Origin: Rhodamnia argentea
Lineage: Eukaryota > Streptophyta > Magnoliopsida > Myrtales > Myrtaceae
Assembly (NCBI RefSeq): GCF_020921035.1
Contig: NC_063150.1
Span: 5,208,001 to 5,272,000, forward strand
DNA: 64,000 bases
Direction of reading: 5' to 3'
The position numbers and the translations under genes are program-made. Position 1 is the first letter of the stretch. Every line of letters starts with the position of its first letter. The notes under the pieces are model-generated. The model searched no databases, was not told where the DNA came from, and saw only the letters and a list, made by a program, of their open reading frames with translations. Shown piece after piece: positions 48,280-60,439 of the stretch.

Positions 48280-51200
48280 ATGGACAGTAGTCTCCTCCCT
48301 CACTCCACTAGGACGCCGCCGCCGCCGTTTCTGCCTCCCGCGGCGAGACGCCCCGCCTCCCGCAAGTTCCTGCCCCAGAAGCCGGGCGCGAGCGCGAGGA
48401 TCGCCGGGCGCCGCCCGCCGCGGCGATCGCTGACCGTCGTCGCCGGCGCGAGCCACTGCGAGTCGAGCAGCCTGAACACGCCCCTGGTGCCGGAGTCCGC
48501 GCCGGGGAAGTACCTGACCGGGGTCCTGCAGAATCAGCGGCAGCTGTTCCACGTCGCCGTGGCGGAGGAGCTGAAGCAGCTGGCCGAAGACCGCGACGCG
48601 GCGGTCTCGCGTGTGCTGCTCAGCGCCGGCTCCGATGAAGTTTGCCTCCACAGGTACTCGGGTGCTTTGTTGATCGATTGTTTGGGTTTGTCCGTATCTC
48701 GATGGGCATAGTTTGAACCTTGAAGTTTGCTGGATCATAGTCGGCGAGTGAATTCATTTAGATTACGTAATATAATATGCTTTGTTTGGCATTCAGCTAT
48801 TAGGAGGGTTGTTTCGTTTACTTACTTGCTTCTAGATAGGGAAATAGTTCTCGAGCGAGCATTCTGTCGTGACATTGAGATACAAATTACCAAAGCATTT
48901 TTAGCAAACAGAAACTGCCAGACTGGTATGCCGGATGGAATCAGTCTTCTGTGTTGAGAGAATTTAAGGAATATAGTGCATGGAGCTGGTTTAAAATTTA
49001 TTAATGGCAACGAGCAACAAAAATGGATTCTTTTGTACGTTTTGGCAATATGAAAAATATGACTTCTGGAGTTGAATTGGACTTATTCCAATAGGAGTCA
49101 TACTTCAACATGCTTATCCCACAGATATAGTCTCCATACCAACTCTTTGATTCTGTATATGGAAATCCAAGATGGATTAGTTTCTGCTCGTATTGTCTAA
49201 ATTGTTTGAGAGATCGGTCAGCTTTTTGCGTAAAAAGAAAATCTAGGTCGATAAAATCATTATTTAGCATATTGTTTGCAAGAAAAATCAAGAAAGAGCT
49301 GTTTGGTTAATAGGTAACGGCAGCTTATGAGATGAGTCACCGAATTGAGGTCCAACATGCCACTGATGGTTTGCTTATGCTTTGTATAAGTTCTGGCGGT
49401 TTCAAAACCGTTGAGCCCCAGAATGTGAACTCACAAGCAAGCGAAAAGATGGAGGCAAGCGTGAGAATATGAGTTCATTTATTTGATGTTTTCACATAGA
49501 AAAAGCTGAAGGACAAATCCAGCCTCTGAAGAGTCTGAAGATGACCTCATTTACTTCTCTAGCAGCCCTATTGGTATTTTTGTGTATATAGATGGTCATG
49601 CATGAAAGGTGTATATCAATGATGATAGGCTTAACCATCTACGAGAATTTGAGCATAGTCGTGGAGTCTTGGCTGCACTCAACCAAAGGATTCTTCAAAG
49701 TCTTTCGTATCTGCACGATAACCTTGAGTTGCTAGCTCCGCATTTGCTTTATACGTTGCATTTTGTCCATCTCCTTGCTGCTGTGCTGTCAAACAGTTAA
49801 GTATTCTGCTTGGATATGGTGCCATCTTGTGGGATAGATTAATGGCTTTCTAAAAGGGCATGGCAGAATACAGTGTGTTTTGGGTATTTAAGTACATCTG
49901 ATAGAGCAAGATGAAAGCTTGAAGCTTGATAGCGAAGAATGGTAAAAAGCGAGCGTGGATCTGCAAGGGATTGCCCCGCTTTACCACTCTGCCCCCTTAC
50001 CCAACAATGCTTGGACTCATTTTTCCCTATTATAAGAATGTACTGTCTAAGTTCTTCTCTGACCCGCTACAATTTTACTTGGCTGTGTTTCTTTCTCAGT
50101 GTGATATATGTTACTAATTGTTTGTCCTGGATCTGACGATGAGTTTGTTCAGAACTACATTATCTCTCTGCTATTTATACAGTTTGGATGAGTTTTAGTC
50201 TAAGCAGTTTCAACTAGGATACCTTTTATAAATAAAGCGCCTGCTGTGTTTCTTAAGAGAGATATGCATGACTAGTGGGTGTTTCAATATCACTCATTGT
50301 CATAGCGTACATTATAGAGTTATATCTACTGTCATGCATGTACAGATATTTTGCTTATTTTGATATTAACAGTTTTAACTCGCTGACCCATCGATAGATA
50401 TCATGCCAGCACTACAAATCTTCACACTTTCACAACATAAGCAGTTGTCAACAATTTTGGGTTTTCAATGTCTTCCCAAGATTGAACAATGCGTTTGAAA
50501 CAGTTCAAGGCAGGAGGACACTTGGAAATGGGGATGATGCTAGAAGGGGCTTTCTTAAACATCTGAAACATCAGACTATGGCAGGAGCATCGTGCCAATT
50601 TCGACTTGACTGTCTGGCCTGCTTAGTGAGCAGTGAGGAAAACATTGGGTGTTAGAAGTAGTAGCCATGGTTTCTGGGATTTGTTGTGAATTGAAGACAT
50701 GATGATGATCAATCAGAAACAAGAAAAATGCCAGATTGCCTGCATATCTATTAACTGAAGCATGTATTTTCTGAAATTTCTCGTTTCAATTCCAGCTGAA
50801 ACTTTAGACCTTTCCTTTGATCTGATCAAATTGTGCATGTAAACCCAGGAGGATTGCAGAAATCAAAGAGCGTGATCGTCAAGTTGCAATCAAAGATGTT
50901 ATGTACATGTTTATACTTTACAAGTTCTCGGAGATCAGGGTTCATTTGGTCCCCAAGCTTTCCAGATGCATTTACAATGGAAGATTAGAGATATGGCCTG
51001 CAAAAGACTGGGAATTAGAATCCATTCACGGCATCGATGTTTTGGAGATGATAAAAGAGCATGTTGCTGCTGTCATTGGCCTGAGAGCAGATTCTAGTGT
51101 TACAGACAACTGGGCGACTACTCACATTCAACGACTCCAACTTGGCCGACTTTATGCAGCCTCTGTTTTATATGGTTACTTCTTGAAATCTGCTTCTTTG

Positions 51201-51644
51201 AGGCACCACCTCGAGTGTAGTCTAGCTTTATCTCACCAGGGACACCAGGTCTTCCACAAAAACTCCCTTGAGTCTCCGAAACTTTGGCCATACGGGTGGA
51301 ACAATCTTGTTTGTGGTTGTTTTAGGAACGATAAATTGTCTTTAGGCCAAGCAGCAATCCAGGATAGAAACCATGAAAAGTTGAGATGTTATGTGATGGG
51401 GTTTGACCCCGAGACCTTGCAGAGATGTGCAAAAGTCAGATCCAGGGAAGCCATCGATCTAATTGAGAAGCATAGCTGTGCTCTCTTTGGGGACGGAAAG
51501 ATGGGTTTGATCAGTAGCGATGACATCATACTTACCTCATTTTCAAGCCTAAAGAGATTGGTTTTAGAGGCTGTTGCTTTTGGTGCCTTTCTTTGGGATG
51601 TGGAAGAGCATGTTGATGCTGTTTATAAGCTCAATGATAACTGA
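48280..51644 (+). CDS. DUF760 protein, chloroplast-targeted (UV-B-induced protein At3g17800 type)
   Basis: Two exons, 48280-48653 and 50849-51644, joined after CAC-AG to give LHRRIAEIKERD; 1170 nt, 389 residues plus stop. A 2.2 kb intron separates them with GT and AG borders. The N terminus is Pro/Arg/Ser-rich and lacks acidic residues (MDSSLLPHSTRTPPPP, SLTVVAGASHCES), as in a plastid transit peptide. The DUF760 core is unmistakable: VMYMFILYKFSEIRVHLVPK, YNGRLEIWPAKDWELESIH, VTDNWATTHIQRLQLGRLYA and SVLYGYFLKSASLRHHLE. The acidic C terminus ends ALWDVEEHVD-like then YKLNDN. The biochemical role is unknown; Arabidopsis relatives are described as UV-B-responsive plastid proteins. Exon 1 is very GC-rich compared with exon 2. 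The intron shows no gene. Confidence 0.92.
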
Positions 51645-51933
51645 TAGAAAGGGGCTGGGGGTGCTGAACTAAGCGGGATTTATCTCTCTCAGTTGCCGAT
51701 GTATATAAGAGCTCGACTAGAAGTGCGGATTGTCCAGTTCACTCTTGTAAATAGGAGTTTCAGGTATGCAATCAAAGTTCTCCTGTTTTACATTACAGCT
51801 TTAAGAGTAGTGTACAGCTTTTAGATGGTGCAAACTTTTGTTACAGAGTGTATAAACCGATGAGTAAACTGCTAGTAGAAATTTCACAGCAAACCTGTTT
51901 CCTTTTTATTTCGTGTGGACAGAGATTTCCTTA
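51645..51933 (+). other. DUF760 3' UTR region
   Basis: Sequence between the DUF760 stop codon and the edge of the LRR pseudogene; ends abruptly where similarity to the receptor-kinase locus begins. Confidence 0.5.
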
Positions 51934-53090
51934 GAATCTCTCCGCTTAAATTATTTGAAGAAAGGTCCAATATTTTTGTAACTGGACCATCCTTCCAAAT
52001 GTTGCGGGTATCTCACTAGAGAGGTGGTTGTTTGATATCCTTAGCCTCATCAAGTTACAACGATGCTCCCATTTTCACGAAAGTTCGCCTCTCAAACGAT
52101 TGTGGCTCAAATCCATGAAATTTAGATGGGGATATATTCCGAAAGCATATGCTATGTTTCCAGTAAGTCGGTTTCTGTCAAGCCTCAATCTGATCAATGT
52201 GCTACAATTATCTAAGTTCGTGAGGATGAGACCCGTGAAATGATTATTGAAGACGGATAAATTTTGCAATGTTTTCCCAAGCACACATCTTCTGGCCGTT
52301 TCCCCTCTACTTCATTATTAGCTAGGTCCAAAAGTCTCAAACGTGTTAAAATTATTGTTTTTCAGAAGGCAAGGAACCAAAGAATTTATTGTTGGCAACG
52401 TTCAGTCGAGTTACATTGGCCAGGCTTCCAATTTCTAGAGCATTCAGTCTTGAAAGTCCATTTTGAAAGAGGTGAAGAAAAGATAAGCTTGTCAAGTATC
52501 CGATGGAACGAGGAACTGAGCCGGTGATATGGTTGGATGATAGGTCAAGCACATTAAGAGAAGCGAGCCTCTCGATTTCTGAAGGTATGGGTCCCAAGAG
52601 TCCATTTTTTCATTAAAAAAAAAAAAGAGATGTCAAAGTCCGCAAGTCACGTGTCTCTCTAGGAATGAGACCAGGAAGGTTATTGCATGAAATGCCTAAT
52701 ACAGTTAAATTGCCTAATTTTTCAAGAGGAGGAGGAATGGGCCTAGAAAGCTGATTTGCACATAGGTACAAAGAATGAAGACTCTCACACATACATATAC
52801 TTGGAGGAATGTCCTCGGACAGGTCATTGGCGTAAAGATTATAGAGAGTTGGGTTTGGAAAGGTTACTGATACTCAAGGGGATGGAGCTATAGATCGAGT
52901 TATTGCCAATTACAAAGCTAACCAAACTGGTTATGCACGAGAAGTCAATCCCATCTAGAGTTTCACTCAAACCGAGAGAGGAAAGATTTAGATGAGTGAT
53001 GGCTCCGGAGTCGTCGCAAGCCACACCAGTAAAGCGGCAAGGATTGTTACTGTGCCATGAAGAGAGAAAAGATAGATTAACTTCTATGCT
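51934..53090 (-). pseudogene. LRR receptor kinase (MIK2-like) ectodomain pseudogene
   Basis: A broken relative of the gene at 56661-60439. On the minus strand it reads MACDDSGAITHLNLSSLGLS (53024), then after frameshifts IPSEIERLASLNVLDLSSNH (52597), LGSLANV-type repeats, LGKTLQNLSVFNNHFTG (52284), and ends near 51934 in NLSGEIP sequence. Signal peptide and LRR N-cap are deleted: leader sequence CTTCCCTATCTTGAAGAG (53088) follows almost directly after the LLSSWHS-equivalent. There is no transmembrane or kinase part. Several frameshifts, an A-run insertion (52615) and stops. Upstream similarity continues to the TGTGCCCAGCAACGCCT block (53269), which also occurs upstream of the larger locus (61296). 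Confidence 0.85.
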
Positions 53091-54660
53091 TCCCTATCTT
53101 GAAGAGAAAAACAAAGCAGCAACCAACAACACCACGAGTTAGGTTACTTCAAGAGGAACCTACGACTCCAATACTTGAACAAGAGTTTCGCGGATTGCCC
53201 AAAGTACTGTTTACAAGTCATTTAGGTCAATTTGTGATTCATCTCATCTTGGTCAAGTCTTTCAAGGAATGTGCCCAGCAACGCCTAATTGAAAGGGAAA
53301 AAAAAGGAAAAAAGAATTGAAAAAATTTGTAAAATTAACACCTAATAAATCAGAAATGCGGATTATTTATTCCTATAAGGCTACATTGGTAGCCAGGATA
53401 CCAGTTGAGATAGGATAAAATTGATTCCTACCCAAGATTGGATAAAGTTGGATATATAGGGATGTAGCCAAGATAAGAATTTACTCATGTGAGAGGAGGA
53501 CAAAGGTGAATAGGATTTATTATCTTTGTGGTAAAAAAAATTTATTTATTTTTAATAACAAACTTTTTAATTTAAAAAATTATATAAAAATATTTGGACT
53601 CTAATATAAACAAAGAAAATTCAAAATAACAAAAAAAATGATGGACAATTTTTGTTTTGATTTATATCATATTTTAGGTATAAGTGTAGTTCATAGTTTA
53701 ATAAAATTTTACTAACGAATGATGGAAGGGAATAACAAAGAAATAAAAAAAGAGAGGAAAAATAAGTAAAAAAAAATGATCAAAGAAACCCCCACTTTAA
53801 ATGAATAAATTCAATATTGAAACACATCTTTCTAATTCCCTCCACCTCCTTCTCCATCGTAATTCTGATTCACGTTGAAGCTTCACAACTTCTCTGTAGT
53901 TCCTTATTCACCCCGAAGCTCCACAAGAACGATGGTAGAGTCGAAACTCCTTCTCTTCCATACCTCTCTGTTTCACGTAATTGTTGAAAGAGTCAAAGCA
54001 CTATATTTTTTGAAATTGCAAAATTGAATAATTATGTTTTCTCTTTTTTATTGGATTTGGTGTATTCATACATTTTTCTTGTCATAGCCAAATATGTGGC
54101 TCTAAAATGTTGTAATGAACTCCTTTTTATGTTTAATATGTGTAGATCGTATACTAACTATGAATTGATTGATTGAGGTTATTATGTTTAACATGTAGAT
54201 TGTACATTAACTATGATTGATTGATTGATTGAGGTTATGTACATTTGTATATTTATAATTTTTTTTTAACATTGAATCATATTTTCTTGCGTTTGTACCT
54301 TTTCAAGTTCATTTACAACAGCATGTCGTTCATACCAAACAATGGATTTGATAAGATATAGCAATATATGACTTTAAAAATGTGATTTATCAAACAATAG
54401 ATAAAATATAATAAAATTTCTGGGGTTCATATCCTAACATAAAACGACATAGATGGGGAGAGCATCCCTTTGATTGGCTCCATTCTTGATCTAGTCCTTT
54501 AATTTATTGAATCAGGAATTAGGGAATGATTCAATCACTTGGTAGATAGTGAAGGGCTATGTTAAAAATCAAAACCTACCATCGGTTGTTTACAATATCT
54601 AGTGAACTCGCCTGTCTTCATCTTCCCCAGAAATTGCCATTGCGACGAAGAATCAGACGG
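53091..54660. other. AT-rich intergenic region
   Basis: 53091-53290 is duplicated leader/promoter of the receptor-kinase locus. The remainder is AT-rich with no gene; 'TGATTGATTGATTGAGGTTATG' is a minor tandem TTGA repeat at 54200-54240. Confidence 0.5.
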
Positions 54661-54665
54661 CGACT

Positions 54666-55040
54666 AGCGTTCACTCTGTTGAGCTTCAACTAGCGACTCT
54701 CGCGGCATGGAATAGCTCCCGCAAGTGCCTTCCACGGTGGAGGCCATGCTGTATCGCTGCGACAAAATTTGGATCTTCGATTGTGAGAAGCGTACGATTT
54801 GCTTCGGATCTTTGAAGAAAGGAGACGAGCGACTGGTGCTCAACAACTACAACCATGCGTACTAAAAGAAGTGCATTGAGAAATTGGCTCGACCAATGTT
54901 CGAAATGCGAGCTTTGCTAGGGGCCATTCAGGCATAGATTTCGCCGACTAAGATTGGCTCCTACGTTTTTGGTCAGATCAAGGCCTGGTTGGTTTATGGA
55001 TCCGACCGATATTTTCCGTTTGATATGGTGTCCGGGTAAA
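54666..55040 (+). pseudogene. Unrecognised coding remnant
   Basis: One frame reads STVEAMLYRCDKIWIFDCEK, RTICFGSLKKGDERLVLNNY, NHAY, stop, KKCIEKLARPMFEMRALLGA, IQA, stop, ISPTKIGSYVFGQIKAW. GC and amino-acid composition look coding and differ from the flanks, but two stops interrupt it and I do not recognise the family. Probably a fragment of a dead gene. Confidence 0.4.
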
Positions 55041-55056
55041 TCATCCCGATTGGTGC

Positions 55057-56066
55057 AATCCATATTGACCCTTATTTCTCATTTTCACCAAACTGATTGA
55101 ATCGTTTTTACTCTTTATTTTTTTTTATCCAACTACTTCAGCCTCTAACATAACATATATGAGTTTTCTTTTAGGATGAACCATTTTGGTAAGCCCGCAT
55201 TTGTCTTCCTTAATAATATTCGACAAAGATTTAAAGAGCAGTCATCTTTATCAAAATTTAATTACGAATGTTCTCATGAATAGTAAAAACTAAAAGGCAT
55301 TGGCAGTTTCTCTACCTATTCAATTTGCTCACGTTTGTTTTTATTCTTTTTCTTTGATCAATGTAGTCCCTCGACTATATGTGCTTTTTCCTATTTTGGG
55401 ATCGATCGTTCCATTATGCAAGTAAATGAAAATGCTAATCTAACCATTAATTTGTCATGATTTGCTGACATGTCATCCTACATAGCTTTTAACTTTTATT
55501 TGTCGAAAATTTTCTCTAATAAATTTAAAGTACGATAAGTACATTTAAAAATAAAGAATCCATATTGAACCTTACATCTCATTTTCGCCAAACTGATTTA
55601 ATCATTTTTATTCTTTATATTTTTTATCCAAATACGTCAGCCTCTAACATAAAATATATTTGTTTTCTTTTAGGATGAACCATTTCGATAAACCCGCATT
55701 CCTCTCCCTTAACAATATTCAACAAAGATTTTAAAGAGTAGATGGCTTTATCAAAATCTTATTCTAAATGTTTCGATTCGTGAATAGTAAAAACTCAAAT
55801 GAATTGATAGTTTCTCTACCTTTTCAATTTGCTCACTTTTGTTGCTATTCTTTTTCTTTGATCAATGCAATCCCTCCACTACATGTACTTTTTCCTGTTT
55901 TGGGATTGATCATTCTGTTACACAAAGTAAAATGGAAATGCTGAAGTCACCATTAATTTGTGGTGTTTTGCTAACGTGTCATCCTACATATTTTTTACTT
56001 TTTAATTAGTCGGAAGATTTTTCTAATAAAATTAAAGCACGATATATATATTAAAAAATACAGAAA
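55057..56066. repeat. ~500 bp direct tandem duplication
   Basis: Copies 55057-55556 and 55558-56066 align along their whole length (~80% by eye). Landmarks in both: CATATTGA[A/C]CCTTA, CAGCCTCTAACATAA, TTTTCTTTTAGGATGAACCATT, AATATTC[G/A]ACAAAGATTT, AGTTTCTCTACC, TTCTTTTTCTTTGATCAATG, TGTCATCCTACATA. Non-coding. Confidence 0.9.
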
Positions 56067-56660
56067 AAGGACAATAAAAACTTATTAAAATAAAAGAAAA
56101 TATAAATAGAAGGAAATACAAGTTTAACCATGTCGTGAAATATGAATAACGGGGTTTTATTCTTATTTAAGATTTCAACCGAAATGGTGTCTAATTGAGC
56201 ATGAGGGAGGGATTTTTCGCTATGCTTCAACTAAACATCAAATTGTTTAATTGGTATGCAATGTGCATGATGTATTTCATTTATATTAATTATGAAAGGA
56301 TGACATAAACACATTTGAAAATGTTAGGAATTCCATTGGACCAACTGAAAGTTTCGGGATCATAGAGCACATTTCTCAAAATTGATTTAATTCGATCAAT
56401 TGAAATTTCAAATATCACATTGCACAATCAATAGAAGTTCACGTATTGCTAGTACTATTATCTCTTACATCAATAGAAACTGCATGTTCTTTAAACCTCG
56501 TATCGAAGAAAGCAATAGATGTCGATCCATAGAGAAGCTAGTTCTGCAGTAAAAATCATAAATCACATGGTTGGGATAGGTGAGAACTACGAATATATCC
56601 AAAAGGCGATCGACATTGTAATTGAAAACCTAATAGAATAGCACTTGAAAAGTTCAAATC
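56067..56660. other. AT-rich intergenic region downstream of the receptor kinase
   Basis: No gene recognised; may include the 3' UTR of the minus-strand receptor kinase. Confidence 0.5.
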
Positions 56661-59600
56661 TTACCATGTCCTGAAATGCTCTGAATTTCTGACATTAAGA
56701 TCGCGAAGTTGCTCTAAGCTAATTGCATAGAGCGGCATATCCGGAGATACTTGAAAGCGAAGTTCACGTGAGACTTGTCCCATGGTAGGTCGAAGCTTCG
56801 GGTCGGCTTGCAAGCACTTGAATGCTAGCTTGGCAATCAACACCACATCCTGCGCATCTTGAAGGCACAATCTAGAAGGCGACAGACGTTAATCCAGCAC
56901 GTCCTTTAACATCATTGACTCAGTTTGGGCGGACGATGAACATTCCCAAGAAATATGATCTCCCGGATGTTTTCCCATGATCGTCTCTAATGCGACAATT
57001 CCAAAACTGTACACATCGCACTTTTCGGTAGGAATTATAGAATAAGCCAACTCTGCAAGTAGAGAATGCACCGTTTTTTTAATCTGTAAGTTGTATTCCA
57101 GTTCACAACACTACTTCCCATGATGGGACTTGTGATGATTACGATCGCAGATTTCTGCTTAATACGCACTTCCAACACTGATCTTTTGTTTTTTTTTTTT
57201 TTTAGTCGAAACTTACAACACTGATTTGAGTATGGGAGTTTCTGCTTTGGCAAAGTTCAAAAATCTTCGTTCGACGCTTAAAATACGAGCATCTTCTAGG
57301 TAACATGAACTTAATATCCTTGGAATGGATTGATTAAGATGTTTCCCACATTTGCCAATTCTTACTTATGAGGAAAATCGAATAGCTTTTTCATCAATAC
57401 TGAACTTGAGAGCTCTAAATAAGTATAAAAAATTTCCATAAGATGATTAAATAACTAAGGAACTGCACTAAACTAGTATAAGTTCAATTATAGAAGCATG
57501 ACACCAAATGCCATTGAAATTGAACAAAAAATTGCGAAGTACCTGGAGCAATATACCCAATGGTACCAACAATTGCTGTCCAGTTTGATGAATCCGGCCT
57601 CAACAGTCTTGCGGTGCCAAAATCGGAAACATGAGCCTCGTAATCACGGTCCAATAGAACGTTGTTACTGGTCAAGTCTCGATGAATCAACGGAGGAGAA
57701 CATTCATGATGCATATAGGACAATGCATCCGCAACTCCTCGGACCATATTTATCCTCTCGCCCCATCGAAATTCTAATGTTTTTTGATCGTCGTTCAAAG
57801 TTGTTCTCAAGCTTCCTCTTTCCAAGTACTCATACACCAAAAAGCAACGTTGTGCATGAGAGCAGAAGCCATAAAATTTCACGATGTTGCGATGGCGTAT
57901 ATTTGTCAATGCTTGAATTTCCCTTTCAAATGGTACCAAATCAACCATCTTAGTATCTTCCTGGGATGACGAGATTGTGCTTGACAGCAAACGTTTGTCC
58001 TTCTGATATCTCGGCTTTATAAACAATTCCATATGCTCCTTCACCCACATAGTACTTGGAGTCAAATCCTTCCGTGGCCTCAACGATTCGATCGTAGAAA
58101 ACTTTGCCATCATAACTCAAAATACGCTTGAAATCCAAATCATTTGCCCCTTCATTATCCTCTCTCTTGATAATCCTTCTTCCACGATGATTGACGATTA
58201 CTAGAACGGTACAAGACAAAAAGAGAAAGCCCATGAACAAGATAATGAGGATAACTATGATTCTAGCTCCAACATGCCGATTGTGCTTCTTGCTCTCGGT
58301 GGAGTTGCATTTTGGTAAACCAACAACGTTCCCACAAAGCCCTTTGTTATGCTGAAATGCCTCGAATGGAGTCTCATTGAAAGCCTTGACATTAGGGAGA
58401 GGACCTTCCAGGTCATTGTAGGATATATCGATAGAAGTCAAGGCCAACATATCACCAAAAGACTGTGGGATGAAACCAGATAGGCTATTGTGGGAGATAT
58501 TTAGAACTTGCAAGCTGTTCAGTTTTGCAAGCTCTCCTGGTATATTTTCTGACAAACTATTGTTACTCAGATCAAGAACCTCGAGGACTTGTGCGTTGCC
58601 TATCTCAGGAGGAATGCTCATCCGAAATTTGTTTCTACTCAAGTTCAAGCTCAACAAGTTTTTACATGAGCCTAGCTGCATCGGTATTGATCCGCTCAAA
58701 TTGTTTGATGCCAAGTTCAGATTTTCCAGATGGTATAAAAATCCAATCTCGGTTGGCACATTTCCCATGATCGCGTTTGTGCTTAGGTCGAGTTCTAAAA
58801 GCATCGACAGGCTTCCCATTTCCTTTGGAATCTCTCCGCTTAACTTATTTGAGGAAAGGTCCAGTATCTCTAATTGAAGCATGCTTCCAAATGTTGCGGG
58901 TATCTCACCAGAGAGGTCGTTGTTTGATACCCCTAAAGAAACCACAGAAACATTTTTGAGTGAAAATTTGATGAAGGTCGTTGTTTTTGAAGCTACCCTG
59001 CACAAAAACCTTATGGTTAATAAGAGAAAAAAAGAAAAATTAATTTTGGGATTGCTCATCAAATTAGCACAATGCTGCCATTTCCACGAAAGTTCACCTC
59101 TCAAATGATTGTGGCTCAAATCCACAAAATTTAGGTGGGGATATATTCCGAAAGCATCAGTTATGTTTCCATTAAGTTGGTTTCTCTCGAGCCTCAATCT
59201 GATTAATGTGCTACAGTTGTTTAGGCTCATGGGGATGGGACCCGTGAAATGATTATCGAAGATGGAGACATTTTGCAATGTTTTCCCAAGACATACATTT
59301 TCTGGCAGTTCCCCCTCTATTTCATTAGTAGATAGATCCAAAAGACTCAAATGTGTTAACTTATTGAATTCTGAAGGCAAGGAACCAGAGAATTTATTGT
59401 TGCCAAGGTGCAGTCGAGTTAGATTGGCCAGGCTTCCAATTTCGGAAGGTATCGGTCCTGAAAATTCATTTAGAAATAGGTGAAGCAAAGATAAGCTTGT
59501 CAAGTTTCCGATGGAATGAGGAATTGAGCCATTGATATTGTTGGTTGATAGGTCAAGCACATTAAGAGAAGTGAGCCTCCCGATTTCTGAAGGCATGGGT

Positions 59601-60439
59601 CCCGAAAGTCCATTTTCCCATAACAAAAGAGACTTCAAGTTTCTCAAATCACTTATTTTGCTCAGAATGAACCTCAAAAGTTTGTTTCGCGACATGCCTA
59701 ATACGATTAAATGGCGTAATTTTCCGAGAGAAGGAGGAATGGACCCTGAAAGCTGATTTGCATATAGATTAAGATGAGTCAGGCTGCTCAAGTTTCCTAG
59801 CGAAACAGGGATAGGACCGGTGAAACTGTTTTGGGACAAAGCAAGTTCCAAAAGGGAATCCAATCGTCCAATCTCCTGAGGGATTGGTCCGCTCAGGTTG
59901 TTTGCACATAGGTACAGATAATGAAGGCTCTGTAGCATACTTAAACTTGGAGGAATGTCGCCGGACAGTTCATTGAAGCAAAGATCAAGAGTGTTGAGTT
60001 TAGAGAGGTTACCGATACTTGAGGGGATGGAGCCATAGATAGAGTTGAAGGCCAGTTCGAAGCTAACCAAGTTGGTCAAGCGCGAGAAGTCGAGGCCGTG
60101 TAGAGTTCCTCTCAAACCGAGATTGGAAAGGTTCAGATGGGCTATTGCTCCGTAGTTGTCGCAAGCAACACCGGTAAACAGGCAAGGATTGTAGCTGTGC
60201 CACGAAGAGAGGAGAGATTGGCTACGGTTGTCAAGAGTAGATTTCCAATTCAGGAGAGCCACTGCTTCATCCTTATTCCCGGTCGCATCTACAGCAGAAA
60301 AAGCAGCGGAGGAAGCAGAAACGCCTGCACCATGGAATGAAGTGGTCCCAACCAAGAAGACCGACAAGAAGAAGAAGAAGAAGAAGAAGAAGAAAACACC
60401 TAAAGGAGACTGGTTGGACAGCAGAAAGGAAGAAACCAT
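56661..60439 (-). pseudogene. LRR receptor-like kinase (LRR XII/XI, MIK2-like) with a broken kinase domain
   Basis: Minus strand, two exons (57543-60439 and 56661-57052), joined as PELAYS. From ATG at 60439: signal peptide with nine consecutive Phe, LRR N-cap (EAVALLNWKSTL, CLFTGVACDN), about 20 LRRs of the LxxLxLxxNxLSGxIPxxIG type, transmembrane helix (IIVILIILFMGFLFLS), then kinase: EGAYGIVYKAEI, FAVK, HRDLTSNNVLLD, VSDFGTARLL, GTIGYIAPELAYS. Two lesions: one extra base at ~57970-57979, just after the VAVK lysine, shifts the frame to TAA at 57950-57952; a TAA (56889-56891) interrupts the C-lobe after LKDVLD. The ectodomain frame is otherwise open, with an unusual 39-residue insertion (~58933-59056). 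It is a recent pseudogene, or encodes a truncated membrane-anchored receptor-like protein; a sequencing error is possible for either single lesion. Confidence 0.85.
60366..60396 (-). repeat. (TTC)9 microsatellite coding for poly-Phe in a signal peptide
   Basis: Nine perfect AAG units on the plus strand read TTC on the coding strand and place nine phenylalanines in the hydrophobic core of the receptor-kinase signal peptide. Confidence 0.95.

Noticed and set aside
48271-48738. 155-residue minus-strand frame over DUF760 exon 1
   Set aside because: Antisense shadow of a GC-rich exon; the plus-strand DUF760 gene explains it.
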